Below, in pieces: positions 6,726 to 14,543 of a DNA stretch of 22,273 bases. How positions within the stretch are numbered: the stretch's first letter is position 1; each line of letters begins with the position of its first letter. A program made the position numbers and the translations under genes. Origin of the DNA: Bdellovibrionaceae bacterium UBA2316 (lineage in GTDB: Bacteria; Bdellovibrionota; Bdellovibrionia; Bdellovibrionales; Bdellovibrionaceae); assembly GCA_002345205.1 (NCBI GenBank), contig DDVI01000032.1, positions 1-22,273 of the forward strand, written 5' to 3'. Under the pieces are notes generated by a model. The model did no database searches and was not told the origin of the DNA. It worked only from the letters and a program-made list of their open reading frames with translations.

Positions 6726-8237
6726 CTATGGTTTCTGCTGAGGCAATGGCTGAATTTTGTGAGTCTGAAGCTCTTTACCGTCGAAACGGTATAAGAATCC
6801 TTCGCCCTCCATCGCGGTCACCAAGTTTACTGGTCGACTCCACACCTTTTGAACATTCTTTAAAGTTTCGTTCATAAAATCCGGTTGTAAATCAATACCT
6901 TCGTGTAGGTGAGTTAAAAGTAATTCACCGCGATTTTCAAAGTTTGCGTCTTCAATTCGTATAATCGGCTGACCAAAGTTCGTCATATGGAATAAAAGCT
7001 TTGCTTTAATTGCTTTAAAATCACGAGTGTCGACTTCGAACTTATTTGTGCGCTTGTTAAATTTATAAACAAACAATTTGTTTCTTACACAGAAATCTTC
7101 CGTTAAAAATTCGTCAATAAATGTAACATCGTTGTAGAACTTTCTAACTTCAAAAATTTTCTGACGGCCTAATCCTAATTTTTTATCCCAATGCTTACGC
7201 TCTTTTACGTCATCGCACTGATCCCACTCACGACCAAACTGTCCTTTATTCCAACGATCTTCAATATCACGGAATAATTCAATACCGACCTTATAAGGAT
7301 TATAACCATTAGGCGCCATCGCCATCGTTCCGGAATGATGATCCGCAAAATCAATAATCTCTGAGTCTTGCAAAATCTTTTCGGTCATAAGTTTAGAATG
7401 CCAGTACGATGCCCAGCCTTCATTCATAGTTTTCGTCATTCCTTGCGGCGAAAAATAATAGGCTTCATCACGTATAATACTTAAAATATCTTGCTGCCAG
7501 TCTTCTAACGGAGCGTAATTTAACAGGAATGTTAATACATCCTTTTCAGGTTCTGGCGGAAATTTAGAACGTTTAAGCATCTCTTGCTCTTCACGTTTCT
7601 TCTTTTGTTCTTTTACGAATTCCGGCGGATTGATAAAATCACGCATATACGGACGATTGACTCTGAGCATACCTGGCTCAACGTTACGGTTTTCGTCCGC
7701 AACGACTGGTTCAATCTTTGTGCTTTTTTCTTGGTACGGGCTATAACGATCTATTAAGTTTTCTAAGCTTAGACATGTATCGATGAACTCTTCGACGCGA
7801 TCTAACCCATAACGATCAATATAACGACGGATACGAGTCGCGTGATTCGCCATTTGGTCCATCATCTTGCGATTGGTTTTTCCAAACCAAACATTGTTTT
7901 TAAAGAAATCACAGTGGCCATACACGTGGGCCATGACTAATTTTTGGTCCATCATCATATTGCCTTCCATTAAGTAGGCATAACAAGGATCCGTGTTGAT
8001 AACCATTTCGTAAATTTTTGATAAGCCGTATTCGTAACTTTTGGAAAGATGTTCGTACTCCATACCGAATTTCCAGTGTGGATATCTCACGGGAAAACCG
8101 CCAAATGCGGCAAACTGATTGATTTGATCATATGTGATCAATTCAAAAATAGTTTCGAAGCAGTCTAAACCAGCGTCTTTGGCAATTTGACAGATTTTCT
8201 TTCTTTCTGCTTCTAATTCGGGAGTTAAGTTAGCCAT
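6726..8237 (-). CDS. spoVR: SpoVR family protein
   Basis: A 503-residue SpoVR/YcgB protein. Conserved family blocks include FGGFPVRYPHWKFGMEYE (about 46-63), NTDPCYAYLMEGN, MAHVYGHCDFFKNN (102-115) and MNEGWASYWHSKLM (271-284), with histidines that may bind metal. SpoVR was named for a B. subtilis spore-cortex defect, but it is widespread in non-sporing bacteria and its biochemical role is unknown. The ATG (8235-8237) directly abuts the TAG of yeaH (8238-8240) with AAGGA in front, so the two are translationally coupled. The prkA-yeaH-spoVR order is the conserved one in proteobacteria, where the genes respond to starvation and stress. Confidence 0.95.
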   Translation of the reverse strand: MANLTPELEAERKKICQIAKDAGLDCFETIFELITYDQINQFAAFGGFPVRYPHWKFGMEYEHLSKSYEYGLSKIYEMVINTDPCYAYLMEGNMMMDQKLVMAHVYGHCDFFKNNVWFGKTNRKMMDQMANHATRIRRYIDRYGLDRVEEFIDTCLSLENLIDRYSPYQEKSTKIEPVVADENRNVEPGMLRVNRPYMRDFINPPEFVKEQKKKREEQEMLKRSKFPPEPEKDVLTFLLNYAPLEDWQQDILSIIRDEAYYFSPQGMTKTMNEGWASYWHSKLMTEKILQDSEIIDFADHHSGTMAMAPNGYNPYKVGIELFRDIEDRWNKGQFGREWDQCDDVKERKHWDKKLGLGRQKIFEVRKFYNDVTFIDEFLTEDFCVRNKLFVYKFNKRTNKFEVDTRDFKAIKAKLLFHMTNFGQPIIRIEDANFENRGELLLTHLHEGIDLQPDFMNETLKNVQKVWSRPVNLVTAMEGEGFLYRFDGKELQTHKIQPLPQQKP

Positions 8238-9332
8238 CTATTTTCCTTTTCCTAAAAAGTCCTTAATTGAATCTAAGATCTTGTCTCGGTTTTCGATCTG
8301 ACTTAGAAGCACTTGTTCACTTTCTGGAAATTCTTTCTGTAAATCTTTTAAAAATTGGCCGGATCCGTACTTACTTTCAACCTGGCCGTAACAAAATGCA
8401 TTCGTGTTCGGTATGAAGAATTCACGAATCAATTTTATACACAACCGCGTATCTTCACCACTCCAGTTATCACCGTCACTGAAATGAAAGGGATAAATAT
8501 TCCACTCATTTGGTGGATAGTCAGTTTCGATAATCTGTTGAGCTAATTTATAAGCAGAACTGATTAAGGTACCACCCGACTCACTGGTTCTAAAAAATGT
8601 ATTTTCATCCACTTCCTTGGCGGCCGCATCGTGTATAATGAAGCGGGTTTCAAGGCCCTTGTAATGTTTTTTGAGCCAAGTGTTGATCCAAAAGCTCTCT
8701 AATCGAACGATTTCTTTTTGTTCGTCACCCATAGATCCAGAAACGTCCATCATATAAATGACTACGGCTTTGGTTTGAGGCTGAATAATTTTTTTGAAAG
8801 TCTTGTACCTAAAATCGCGACGGATCGGAACGATCTTTGGGTCTACAGGGTCGTAGTAACCACTCGAGATCATTCGTTTCAACGCTTGCTTGTAGGTATT
8901 TTTAAACTGACGAAGACCTTCTGGCCCAACCGGAGCTAAACCATTATATTTAGTCTTAACGGTATCGATATTTTTATTACCCTTAGGCTCAATGCGGGGT
9001 AACTGCAACTTCTCGCCAAGAATGTCCGCTAATTCGTCTAAGGATAACTCAACTTCAACTAAGTGTTCGCCTGGTTTGTCGCCCGCAGCGCCCTGACCCT
9101 GGCCAGGATCACCGACATCTTCGCCTTGTTGGCCGTCACCTTGACCGACGCCACCCTGCTGTTTAGCGCCGTAACGGAAATTAGGAATATCAATAGACGG
9201 CAGCGGGATCTTTACGAACTCGTCTTCTCGCTTGCCTATCATTTCACCTTGCGAGACATATTTCTTAAAGTTCTCTTTAACTTTACCTTTAACTATATCT
9301 CGAAACCGTGAATGATCTTCTTTAATTGACAT
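8238..9332 (-). CDS. yeaH: YeaH/YhbH family protein (DUF444), vWA-like
   Basis: A 364-residue DUF444 protein. After a basic N-terminus it has a Gly/Gln-rich flexible linker (about 57-86), then a von Willebrand factor A-like domain with a MIDAS site: D196-x-S198-x-S200 in VIYMMDVSGSMG, T255 in ESGGTLISS and a second acidic motif at 235 (IIHDAAAKEVD). Such domains mediate metal-dependent protein contacts. It lies five bases after prkA and directly before spoVR, and members of this family work with the PrkA kinase in the E. coli YeaG/YeaH stress response. The start has AGGA upstream. Confidence 0.94.
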   Translation of the reverse strand: MSIKEDHSRFRDIVKGKVKENFKKYVSQGEMIGKREDEFVKIPLPSIDIPNFRYGAKQQGGVGQGDGQQGEDVGDPGQGQGAAGDKPGEHLVEVELSLDELADILGEKLQLPRIEPKGNKNIDTVKTKYNGLAPVGPEGLRQFKNTYKQALKRMISSGYYDPVDPKIVPIRRDFRYKTFKKIIQPQTKAVVIYMMDVSGSMGDEQKEIVRLESFWINTWLKKHYKGLETRFIIHDAAAKEVDENTFFRTSESGGTLISSAYKLAQQIIETDYPPNEWNIYPFHFSDGDNWSGEDTRLCIKLIREFFIPNTNAFCYGQVESKYGSGQFLKDLQKEFPESEQVLLSQIENRDKILDSIKDFLGKGK

Positions 9333-9337
9333 GTTTC

Positions 9338-11413
9338 CTACTTATTCTTTACGTCTCCTCGAGCAAAGATACTTGCTACGTAATGTAACACATCTGTCGC
9401 CGAGATTTCATCGTAACCAAAATCTTTGATTAGACGAGATTTAACAATTTCAATTTTTTCTTGTGTGTCTTTATCAACTACTGAGCTCACTAAGCTTGTT
9501 AACTTGATGCTGTCCTTTTGATCTTCGAACAATTTCAATTCTAACGCTTTATGAAGACGTTCATTCATTTTGTAATTAAACTTTTTGCCTTCAAGTGAAA
9601 GAGCACCGATGTAATTCATGATCTCGCGACGGAAATCGTCTTTGCGTGATTCAGGAATTTCGATTTTCTCTTCGATTGATCTCATTAAACGCTCGTCCGC
9701 TTCCTCGTCCATGCCAGTGAATTGATTACGCACACGTTCTTTCTGAGTGAAAGCTTTTACGTTATCGATATAGTTGGCGCACAGGCGTTGAAGAGCGCTT
9801 TCATCCGCGCTAATCGCACGTTGAACTTCACCTTTAATGATCTCCTCGTATTCTTGCTTAACAACACCAATTAATTCACGGTAATCCGATTTTAACTCTT
9901 CGTTGGAAATCAAAGAGTGATTCTTTAAACCATTTTCTAGTTCAATTAAAACCATGAATGGATTCACAGAACCTTTATTGTTTTGCTGAGCATTTACAAT
10001 CGCGTTTGATAACTTATCCTGAATGTAACGAGGTGAAATACCTTCTAGACCTTCACGAACTGTTTCTTTACGCAATTCTTTAACATTATCTTCCGTGTAA
10101 TTTGGTAAAGTTTTACCATTATATAGTTTCAATTTTTGCAAACGAGTTAAGTTTGCTTTCTTCGGTTTTTCTAGACGAGTTAGAATCGCCCACATTGCGG
10201 CCATCTCGATCGTGTGTGGCGCAATCGAAATCCCTCTTAGGCGCTGGGAATTAAAATCTTTTTTGTAGATGTTAATTTCTTCTTTCCAACGAGTGATATA
10301 AGGAATATCGATCTTAACTGTTCTATCACGAAGGGCTTCCATGAATTCGTTATCTTGTAAGCGACGATACTCAGGTTCATTCGTGTGACCAATGATCACT
10401 TCATCAATGTAGGTTTGCGCAAATTTCTTTGGCTTCACGCGATGCTCTTGCGAAGCACCTAACAAGTCATACAAAAACGCTACGTCAAGTTTTAGAACTT
10501 CTACGAATTCGATCATCCCACGATTAGCCACGTTGAACTCACCATCAAAGTTGAAAGCACGTGGATCAGAGTCTGATCCATATTCCGCGATCTTACGGTA
10601 ATTGATATCACCAGTTAATTCGGTAGAATCTTGATTTTTCTCATCTTTCGGTTGGAAAGTTCCAATACCAATACGATCTGCTTCTGAAAGGAACATTCGG
10701 CGTACGCGAACGTGCGAGAAGACTTTCATGATATCGCCTTGATATTTATCCATTAAGCTTTTGAAGATGAAACGTGATGGAGGTGATAGTTCACCTTCGA
10801 TCTTCATGCGGTACTCGCCGTCTTGTCCGCGATTAATTTCATCACACAATTGAGCGCGCATTTCTTCTGGAATCAACAATAGCGGCTCTTCGTGCATTGG
10901 ACTCGCAAATACGCGAACGCCTTTACCAAGTAAGCCATCTAATTCTTCTTTTTCATCAATCCATTCAAATGTGTACAAAGCACCTTTATCTGTTTTTGAA
11001 TACGCTTCTAATCCTTTTTTCAACATACGGCAGACTGTAGATTTAGCAGATCCCACCGGACCGTGTAGAAGAATAACACGTTTTTCTGTTCCGTATCCAA
11101 GAGCCGCGGCTTTCAAAACATTTACTAACTTCATCAACATGATATCTAATCCGAAGACAGCGTCCTTACCGTTATTTGCAGTATCGTCGAAGAATTTATA
11201 GCGAACGACTTCTTTTTTGAAATCGATATATTTTTCACTGCCCGATTCAACGATCATGTCGTACATGCGTTGAAAGGCATTGCGAGTAATTTTTGGATTT
11301 TCTTTTACCATCTTTAGGTATTCGTCCAGAGTCCCCGACCAGTGCATCTTTGACGTCTGGCTCGTGTTTTTCCAATTTTGAACTATTGAACTAAAATTGA
11401 TAGTGTCGCTCAT
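9338..11413 (-). CDS. prkA: PrkA serine protein kinase / AAA+ protein
   Basis: A 691-residue PrkA (YeaG) protein. The N-terminal AAA+ domain has the Walker A motif GPVGSAKST (118-126, K124). The family's C-terminal part resembles a cAMP-dependent kinase fold. Features typical of the family include RVRRMFLSEADRIGIGTFQPKDEKNQDSTELTGD and GLEGISPRYIQDKL. PrkA phosphorylates proteins under starvation and has also been reported to have protease-like activity in Bacillus. It heads the operon prkA-yeaH-spoVR-yciH. The ATG at 11413 has GGGAG seven bases upstream, and a 21-base palindrome lies in the leader. Confidence 0.95.
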   Translation of the reverse strand: MSDTINFSSIVQNWKNTSQTSKMHWSGTLDEYLKMVKENPKITRNAFQRMYDMIVESGSEKYIDFKKEVVRYKFFDDTANNGKDAVFGLDIMLMKLVNVLKAAALGYGTEKRVILLHGPVGSAKSTVCRMLKKGLEAYSKTDKGALYTFEWIDEKEELDGLLGKGVRVFASPMHEEPLLLIPEEMRAQLCDEINRGQDGEYRMKIEGELSPPSRFIFKSLMDKYQGDIMKVFSHVRVRRMFLSEADRIGIGTFQPKDEKNQDSTELTGDINYRKIAEYGSDSDPRAFNFDGEFNVANRGMIEFVEVLKLDVAFLYDLLGASQEHRVKPKKFAQTYIDEVIIGHTNEPEYRRLQDNEFMEALRDRTVKIDIPYITRWKEEINIYKKDFNSQRLRGISIAPHTIEMAAMWAILTRLEKPKKANLTRLQKLKLYNGKTLPNYTEDNVKELRKETVREGLEGISPRYIQDKLSNAIVNAQQNNKGSVNPFMVLIELENGLKNHSLISNEELKSDYRELIGVVKQEYEEIIKGEVQRAISADESALQRLCANYIDNVKAFTQKERVRNQFTGMDEEADERLMRSIEEKIEIPESRKDDFRREIMNYIGALSLEGKKFNYKMNERLHKALELKLFEDQKDSIKLTSLVSSVVDKDTQEKIEIVKSRLIKDFGYDEISATDVLHYVASIFARGDVKNK

Positions 11414-11445
11414 AAATCACTCCCTGGATTCAAATGAACAACAGA

Positions 11446-11466
11446 AAGCCATTGATTCAATGGCTT
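11446..11466. repeat. 10-bp perfect palindrome in the prkA leader
   Basis: AAGCCATTGA and TCAATGGCTT flank a single T, about 33-53 bases before the prkA ATG. It may be an operator or a 5'-UTR hairpin (8-bp stem, 5-base loop) since it probably lies between promoter and start. Its core CATTGA-T-TCAATG recurs upstream of lpoB (20764-20776) as CATTGA-C-TCAATG. Confidence 0.6.
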
Positions 11467-11634
11467 CTGGTGGTTCTATACTTAGATTATGCCAAACTTG
11501 ATTTAGGTTAGTAATTGATAAATGAAATTTCACAATTATTTGATTTTAGCTAACCCTTGGTCGAGTCTAAATGAGACTTTTATCTTTTGTATAACTTTGA
11601 CTTATGTAACTGAAATCGTTTTTAAATTGAATAT

Positions 11635-11976
11635 ATGGGACATAATTCGCCAGTGTGGTCGCCGACCGCAGTTTTTTTCGCGCAATTTCTAGCTACTTTA
11701 TTAATAGGCTTCGTACTTCCACTTGGGATCGCGTTTCAGTCGTGGCGAAAAACCGATCTCGTAAAAATTCCATTTGCGCAAGGTGCAGTTCTAGCGGCGC
11801 TCAGTTTGTTTTTTATGTTCATATTTCCACTTCCCGTAATTGGGATGGGGATCGCTTATCTTGGATCTAAGCCAGAAGCTTCGTTCGGGATAACGGTGGG
11901 TTGGGCAACGGTGGCCATTATTTATTGGCCTGCCATGAAATGGTTATTTGAATATTTGAAAAAAAGAAAGCGATAA
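11635..11976 (+). CDS. Small three-helix membrane protein
   Basis: A 113-residue hydrophobic protein with three likely transmembrane segments (about 11-33, 48-72 and 85-105) and a positively charged C-terminus (KKRKR), suggesting a cytoplasmic tail. No family is recognised. The ATG at 11635 has no ribosome site; a TTGACT at 11597 and an AT-rich TTTAAATT close to the ATG suggest that the mRNA may be leaderless or nearly so. The gene is divergent from prkA and converges on the lipoprotein gene with only nine bases between them. The hydrophobic pattern supports a real gene; the function is unknown. Confidence 0.7.
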   Translation: MGHNSPVWSPTAVFFAQFLATLLIGFVLPLGIAFQSWRKTDLVKIPFAQGAVLAALSLFFMFIFPLPVIGMGIAYLGSKPEASFGITVGWATVAIIYWPAMKWLFEYLKKRKR

Positions 11977-11985
11977 TATTTGTAG

Positions 11986-12621
11986 TTATCTTATCTCTTG
12001 AACTTGGTAACCAGTTGGCAATTCAGCAACGAAAAGCTCTGGAGTCATTTCTTTAGGTTCCGGGGCCTTAAAGAACCACGTGATTTCCACAGTAGGCGAA
12101 GATATTTTAATTAATTTCGCGCCTTCTTTCCTGTTTAACCACTCTACTTTTGAAACGCCACCATCACACACACTTACAACTTTATTCGCATCGAACTGAC
12201 ATTTCCAACCACGAATCGGCTCGTCATAAGCAATAGAATATAAAGCCGATGGCGGGATAGGAATATTAAATGTTTTTGCCAAACTACGATCATTTAACAG
12301 ACCTTTGAAAATTTTCTTTTGAGGATAAATCACGGCAATAAACTCACCTGGGCTCATCACTAGTGATCCAACTTGGTAGCCAAGCGTCGCTGATGCTTCC
12401 ATACGTAGTCTTTGATTTTTCACCGCGACCAAATCGATGGTCACTTGATTTGTTTTGTTTTTACGAAGATCACGAATATTGGCCTTAGTTTCCCAAGAAA
12501 ATGGGGTCCCAACAGCTTCGTTATTACCAACAGAACCTGCGCCATCCTTCTTCATTTTCATCGCGCAGCTGATGTTTATCAGCGGCAAAACTAAAATCAA
12601 AATTGAAAACCATTTAATCAT
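11986..12621 (-). CDS. Predicted lipoprotein, possibly LolB/DUF4292-like
   Basis: A 211-residue exported protein. The N-terminus MIKWFSILILVLPLINISC is a lipoprotein signal with C19 preceded by Ile-Ser. The mature part begins with a flexible Gly/Asn stretch and then alternates polar and hydrophobic residues (ANIRDLRKN, VTIDLVAVKNQRLRMEASATLGY, VGSLVMSPGEFIAVIYP), a pattern like the open beta-barrel of LolB/DUF4292 lipoproteins. That assignment rests on pattern only. C140 and C152 could form a disulfide. No strong ribosome site is visible before the ATG at 12621. Outer membrane or periplasmic placement is likely. Confidence 0.75.
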   Translation of the reverse strand: MIKWFSILILVLPLINISCAMKMKKDGAGSVGNNEAVGTPFSWETKANIRDLRKNKTNQVTIDLVAVKNQRLRMEASATLGYQVGSLVMSPGEFIAVIYPQKKIFKGLLNDRSLAKTFNIPIPPSALYSIAYDEPIRGWKCQFDANKVVSVCDGGVSKVEWLNRKEGAKLIKISSPTVEITWFFKAPEPKEMTPELFVAELPTGYQVQEIR

Positions 12622-12690
12622 GCTTCAAAGGATACTCGGCAATAGACATTTTTAACAAGGAAAAAGAACCAATTTGTCCATATAATGAAC

Positions 12691-13464
12691 CTACTTACAT
12701 AGAAATTTTGATGGAGACGCCGCAATCGTTTTTTTGAATAATTGATTAAAGTGTTTCAAGTCATTAAATCCCATATTGTGGGACAAATTGATAATCTTAT
12801 CTTTTTCCACATGTAGCAAAAACATCGCCTCAAACATTCGTTTTTTATTTCGATATTCTATAGGCGAGACCCCGTAGCTTTTTTTAAAATATCTAATAAG
12901 CCATTCTTTAGATATTCCGATTTCACTGGCATATTCCGCCAAAGCCCTATTTAACTTAAACTCGCCATCTAATAGCTGTTTTAGCTTTTTTGCATATGGG
13001 TTAACACTGGAACTACTTAAAGTTTTAGCATTATGTGACTTCTGAACTAACTCGTGAATCCATTGTGGTGAAACAGTTTCGGGAATATCATTCAAAGGAT
13101 AAATTGTCATATTTTTGGGAAAAGATTCTGGATAGGAATGCTTATTAGAATAACAGAACCAATTAAAATTTCCACATTGTACGGACCACGTAATTACAGC
13201 ATGAGGCGGAACAAGCAAACCCACCTTTCCTTCTACGGTAATACAATTTTCACCTAGCGAAATAGTCACTGCATTTTCGGGAATATCAGAAAAAATAAAA
13301 CTCCAAAAACCACCATAGACATCCGTCAGCCTATAGTCAGGACCATAGAATTTTTGGCGATCAAAAAAAACTTCATGATCCGACAAAAAATTAAATTCAT
13401 GCGTATAACTATCTGTAGTTACTTTCATAAAGTCATTAAATCTAGGTTTGCAAATCAATGTCAA
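12691..13464 (-). CDS. AraC-family transcriptional regulator
   Basis: A 257-residue regulator. The N-terminal part (about 20-130) should be a cupin-like sensing domain. The C-terminal part (about 168-255) has the AraC double helix-turn-helix, including EIGISKEWLIRYFKKSYGVSPIEYRNKKR and the second helix pair INLSHNMGFNDLKHFNQLFKKTIAASPSKF. The start is a TTG (13464) with AGGTGG close upstream; the next TTG (13458) is equally possible, and the in-frame ATG at 13428 has no ribosome site. It is divergent from the nitroreductase gene across 43 bases, which suggests that it controls that gene and perhaps itself. The ligand is unknown. Confidence 0.9.
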   Translation of the reverse strand: MTLICKPRFNDFMKVTTDSYTHEFNFLSDHEVFFDRQKFYGPDYRLTDVYGGFWSFIFSDIPENAVTISLGENCITVEGKVGLLVPPHAVITWSVQCGNFNWFCYSNKHSYPESFPKNMTIYPLNDIPETVSPQWIHELVQKSHNAKTLSSSSVNPYAKKLKQLLDGEFKLNRALAEYASEIGISKEWLIRYFKKSYGVSPIEYRNKKRMFEAMFLLHVEKDKIINLSHNMGFNDLKHFNQLFKKTIAASPSKFLCK

Positions 13465-13486
13465 TATCCACCTAGTTCATTGCCAT

Positions 13487-13492
13487 TAGAAT
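13487..13492 (+). promoter_or_regulatory. Candidate -10 element of the nitroreductase gene
   Basis: TAGAAT lies 15 bases before the ATG with no recognisable -35 at the right distance. A lone -10 with no -35 is what an activator-dependent promoter looks like, and an AraC-type gene is divergent from it. A start near 13499 would leave an almost leaderless mRNA, which fits the missing ribosome site. Confidence 0.35.
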
Positions 13493-13507
13493 ATTGAAAC
13501 TGTAATC

Positions 13508-14536
13508 ATGAAAACGCTATTAGAATCTTGGATCCAACTTGCAACGCGGGCCCCAAGCGGAGACAACAGTCAACCCTGGGATTTCACATTTGGTCCCAGC
13601 CATTTTAATATAACAATAAACAAAGACCGAGCTCGTCATTTCTTAGATCAAGAAATGTCAGCGACATGGATCAGTATAGGATGCCTTTGCGAAAACCTTG
13701 AACGTAGTGCTTCTTTCTTCGGTTTTAAATGCACACTTACTCTAAATAGGGATCATTCAGCTACTGTCAAATATCAAACGGTCGAGCCACAATCCGATTC
13801 CAACATCACGGACCTGATCACAAGGCGACAAACATTCCGTGGTAAATTGGACAAAGTAAATATTGATCTAAATGCATTCAATCTGGAGTTTCCTACCCAA
13901 GATGGTACGTCTGAATTTTTCTGGAGACATGTCTCGACAGTTTCCAAAAAACTAATTTGGAAATGGAGCTGGCTGGAATCCATTTTATGGCTAAAAACTT
14001 CGCTCATGGCCGATTTCACTAAATGGCTACACAAAAATGGCGAAAATCACGAATACGGCATTACCTTAGAGAGTCAGCAAATATCTAAAATGGATCAAAT
14101 TTCGCTTATGCTCTTCAAAAAAATACCTGGGCTAATAATGACTGTGCCCGGTTGGTTCTTCCAATTAAAAACGTATTTTCGCCTAAAGTTTCTAATTGAA
14201 AGCTCGGCGGGTCTCCTGTGTTTGTCGGGTATATTTCAAAATTATCGCGACTATTTTTATGCGGGAAAAGAAATTCAACGAATGTGGCTTTACCTTACCA
14301 AACACGACATAAAAACTCAGCCGTTAGCAATTCAATCGTTGTTTCTGAATTTTGCGCATACTGATTCCGTTAAAAATGCACTCACTGAAAATCAAATAAT
14401 GAAAATCAAATCGTTAAAGAAAAAAACGCAAACGGACTTGGACATTCCCCAGGATCTGATTTTTATGTTGAGATACGGAACGACAGAGCAATCCCTTCCT
14501 TTGTTACCAAGGAAAAAGATTGCCGCCACTATTTAA
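13508..14536 (+). CDS. Nitroreductase-family protein (Acg/Rv3131-like)
   Basis: A 342-residue protein of the flavin nitroreductase fold. The N-terminal RAPSGDNSQPWDF (14-26) is the characteristic FMN-contacting segment, followed by MSATWISIGCLCENLERSA, RRQTFRGKL near 106-114 and, at the end, LRYGTTEQSLPLLPRKK. The length fits the longer Acg-like nitroreductases more than the compact NfsA/NfsB type, and a hydrophobic middle (about 150-245) is unlike the classical enzymes. The substrate is unknown. It is divergent from the AraC gene and convergent with the TPR gene (7 bases between ends). No ribosome site is visible. Confidence 0.8.
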   Translation: MKTLLESWIQLATRAPSGDNSQPWDFTFGPSHFNITINKDRARHFLDQEMSATWISIGCLCENLERSASFFGFKCTLTLNRDHSATVKYQTVEPQSDSNITDLITRRQTFRGKLDKVNIDLNAFNLEFPTQDGTSEFFWRHVSTVSKKLIWKWSWLESILWLKTSLMADFTKWLHKNGENHEYGITLESQQISKMDQISLMLFKKIPGLIMTVPGWFFQLKTYFRLKFLIESSAGLLCLSGIFQNYRDYFYAGKEIQRMWLYLTKHDIKTQPLAIQSLFLNFAHTDSVKNALTENQIMKIKSLKKKTQTDLDIPQDLIFMLRYGTTEQSLPLLPRKKIAATI

Positions 14537-14543
14537 TATTTTT

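Noticed and set aside
9063..9311. 82-residue plus-strand frame opposite yeaH
   Set aside because: It mirrors the repetitive Gly/Gln linker of yeaH; no start signal or family.
12691..14536. AraC/nitroreductase pair as a horizontally acquired island
   Set aside because: Base composition and codon use by eye are not clearly different from neighbours, and there are no flanking repeats, integrase or tRNA.
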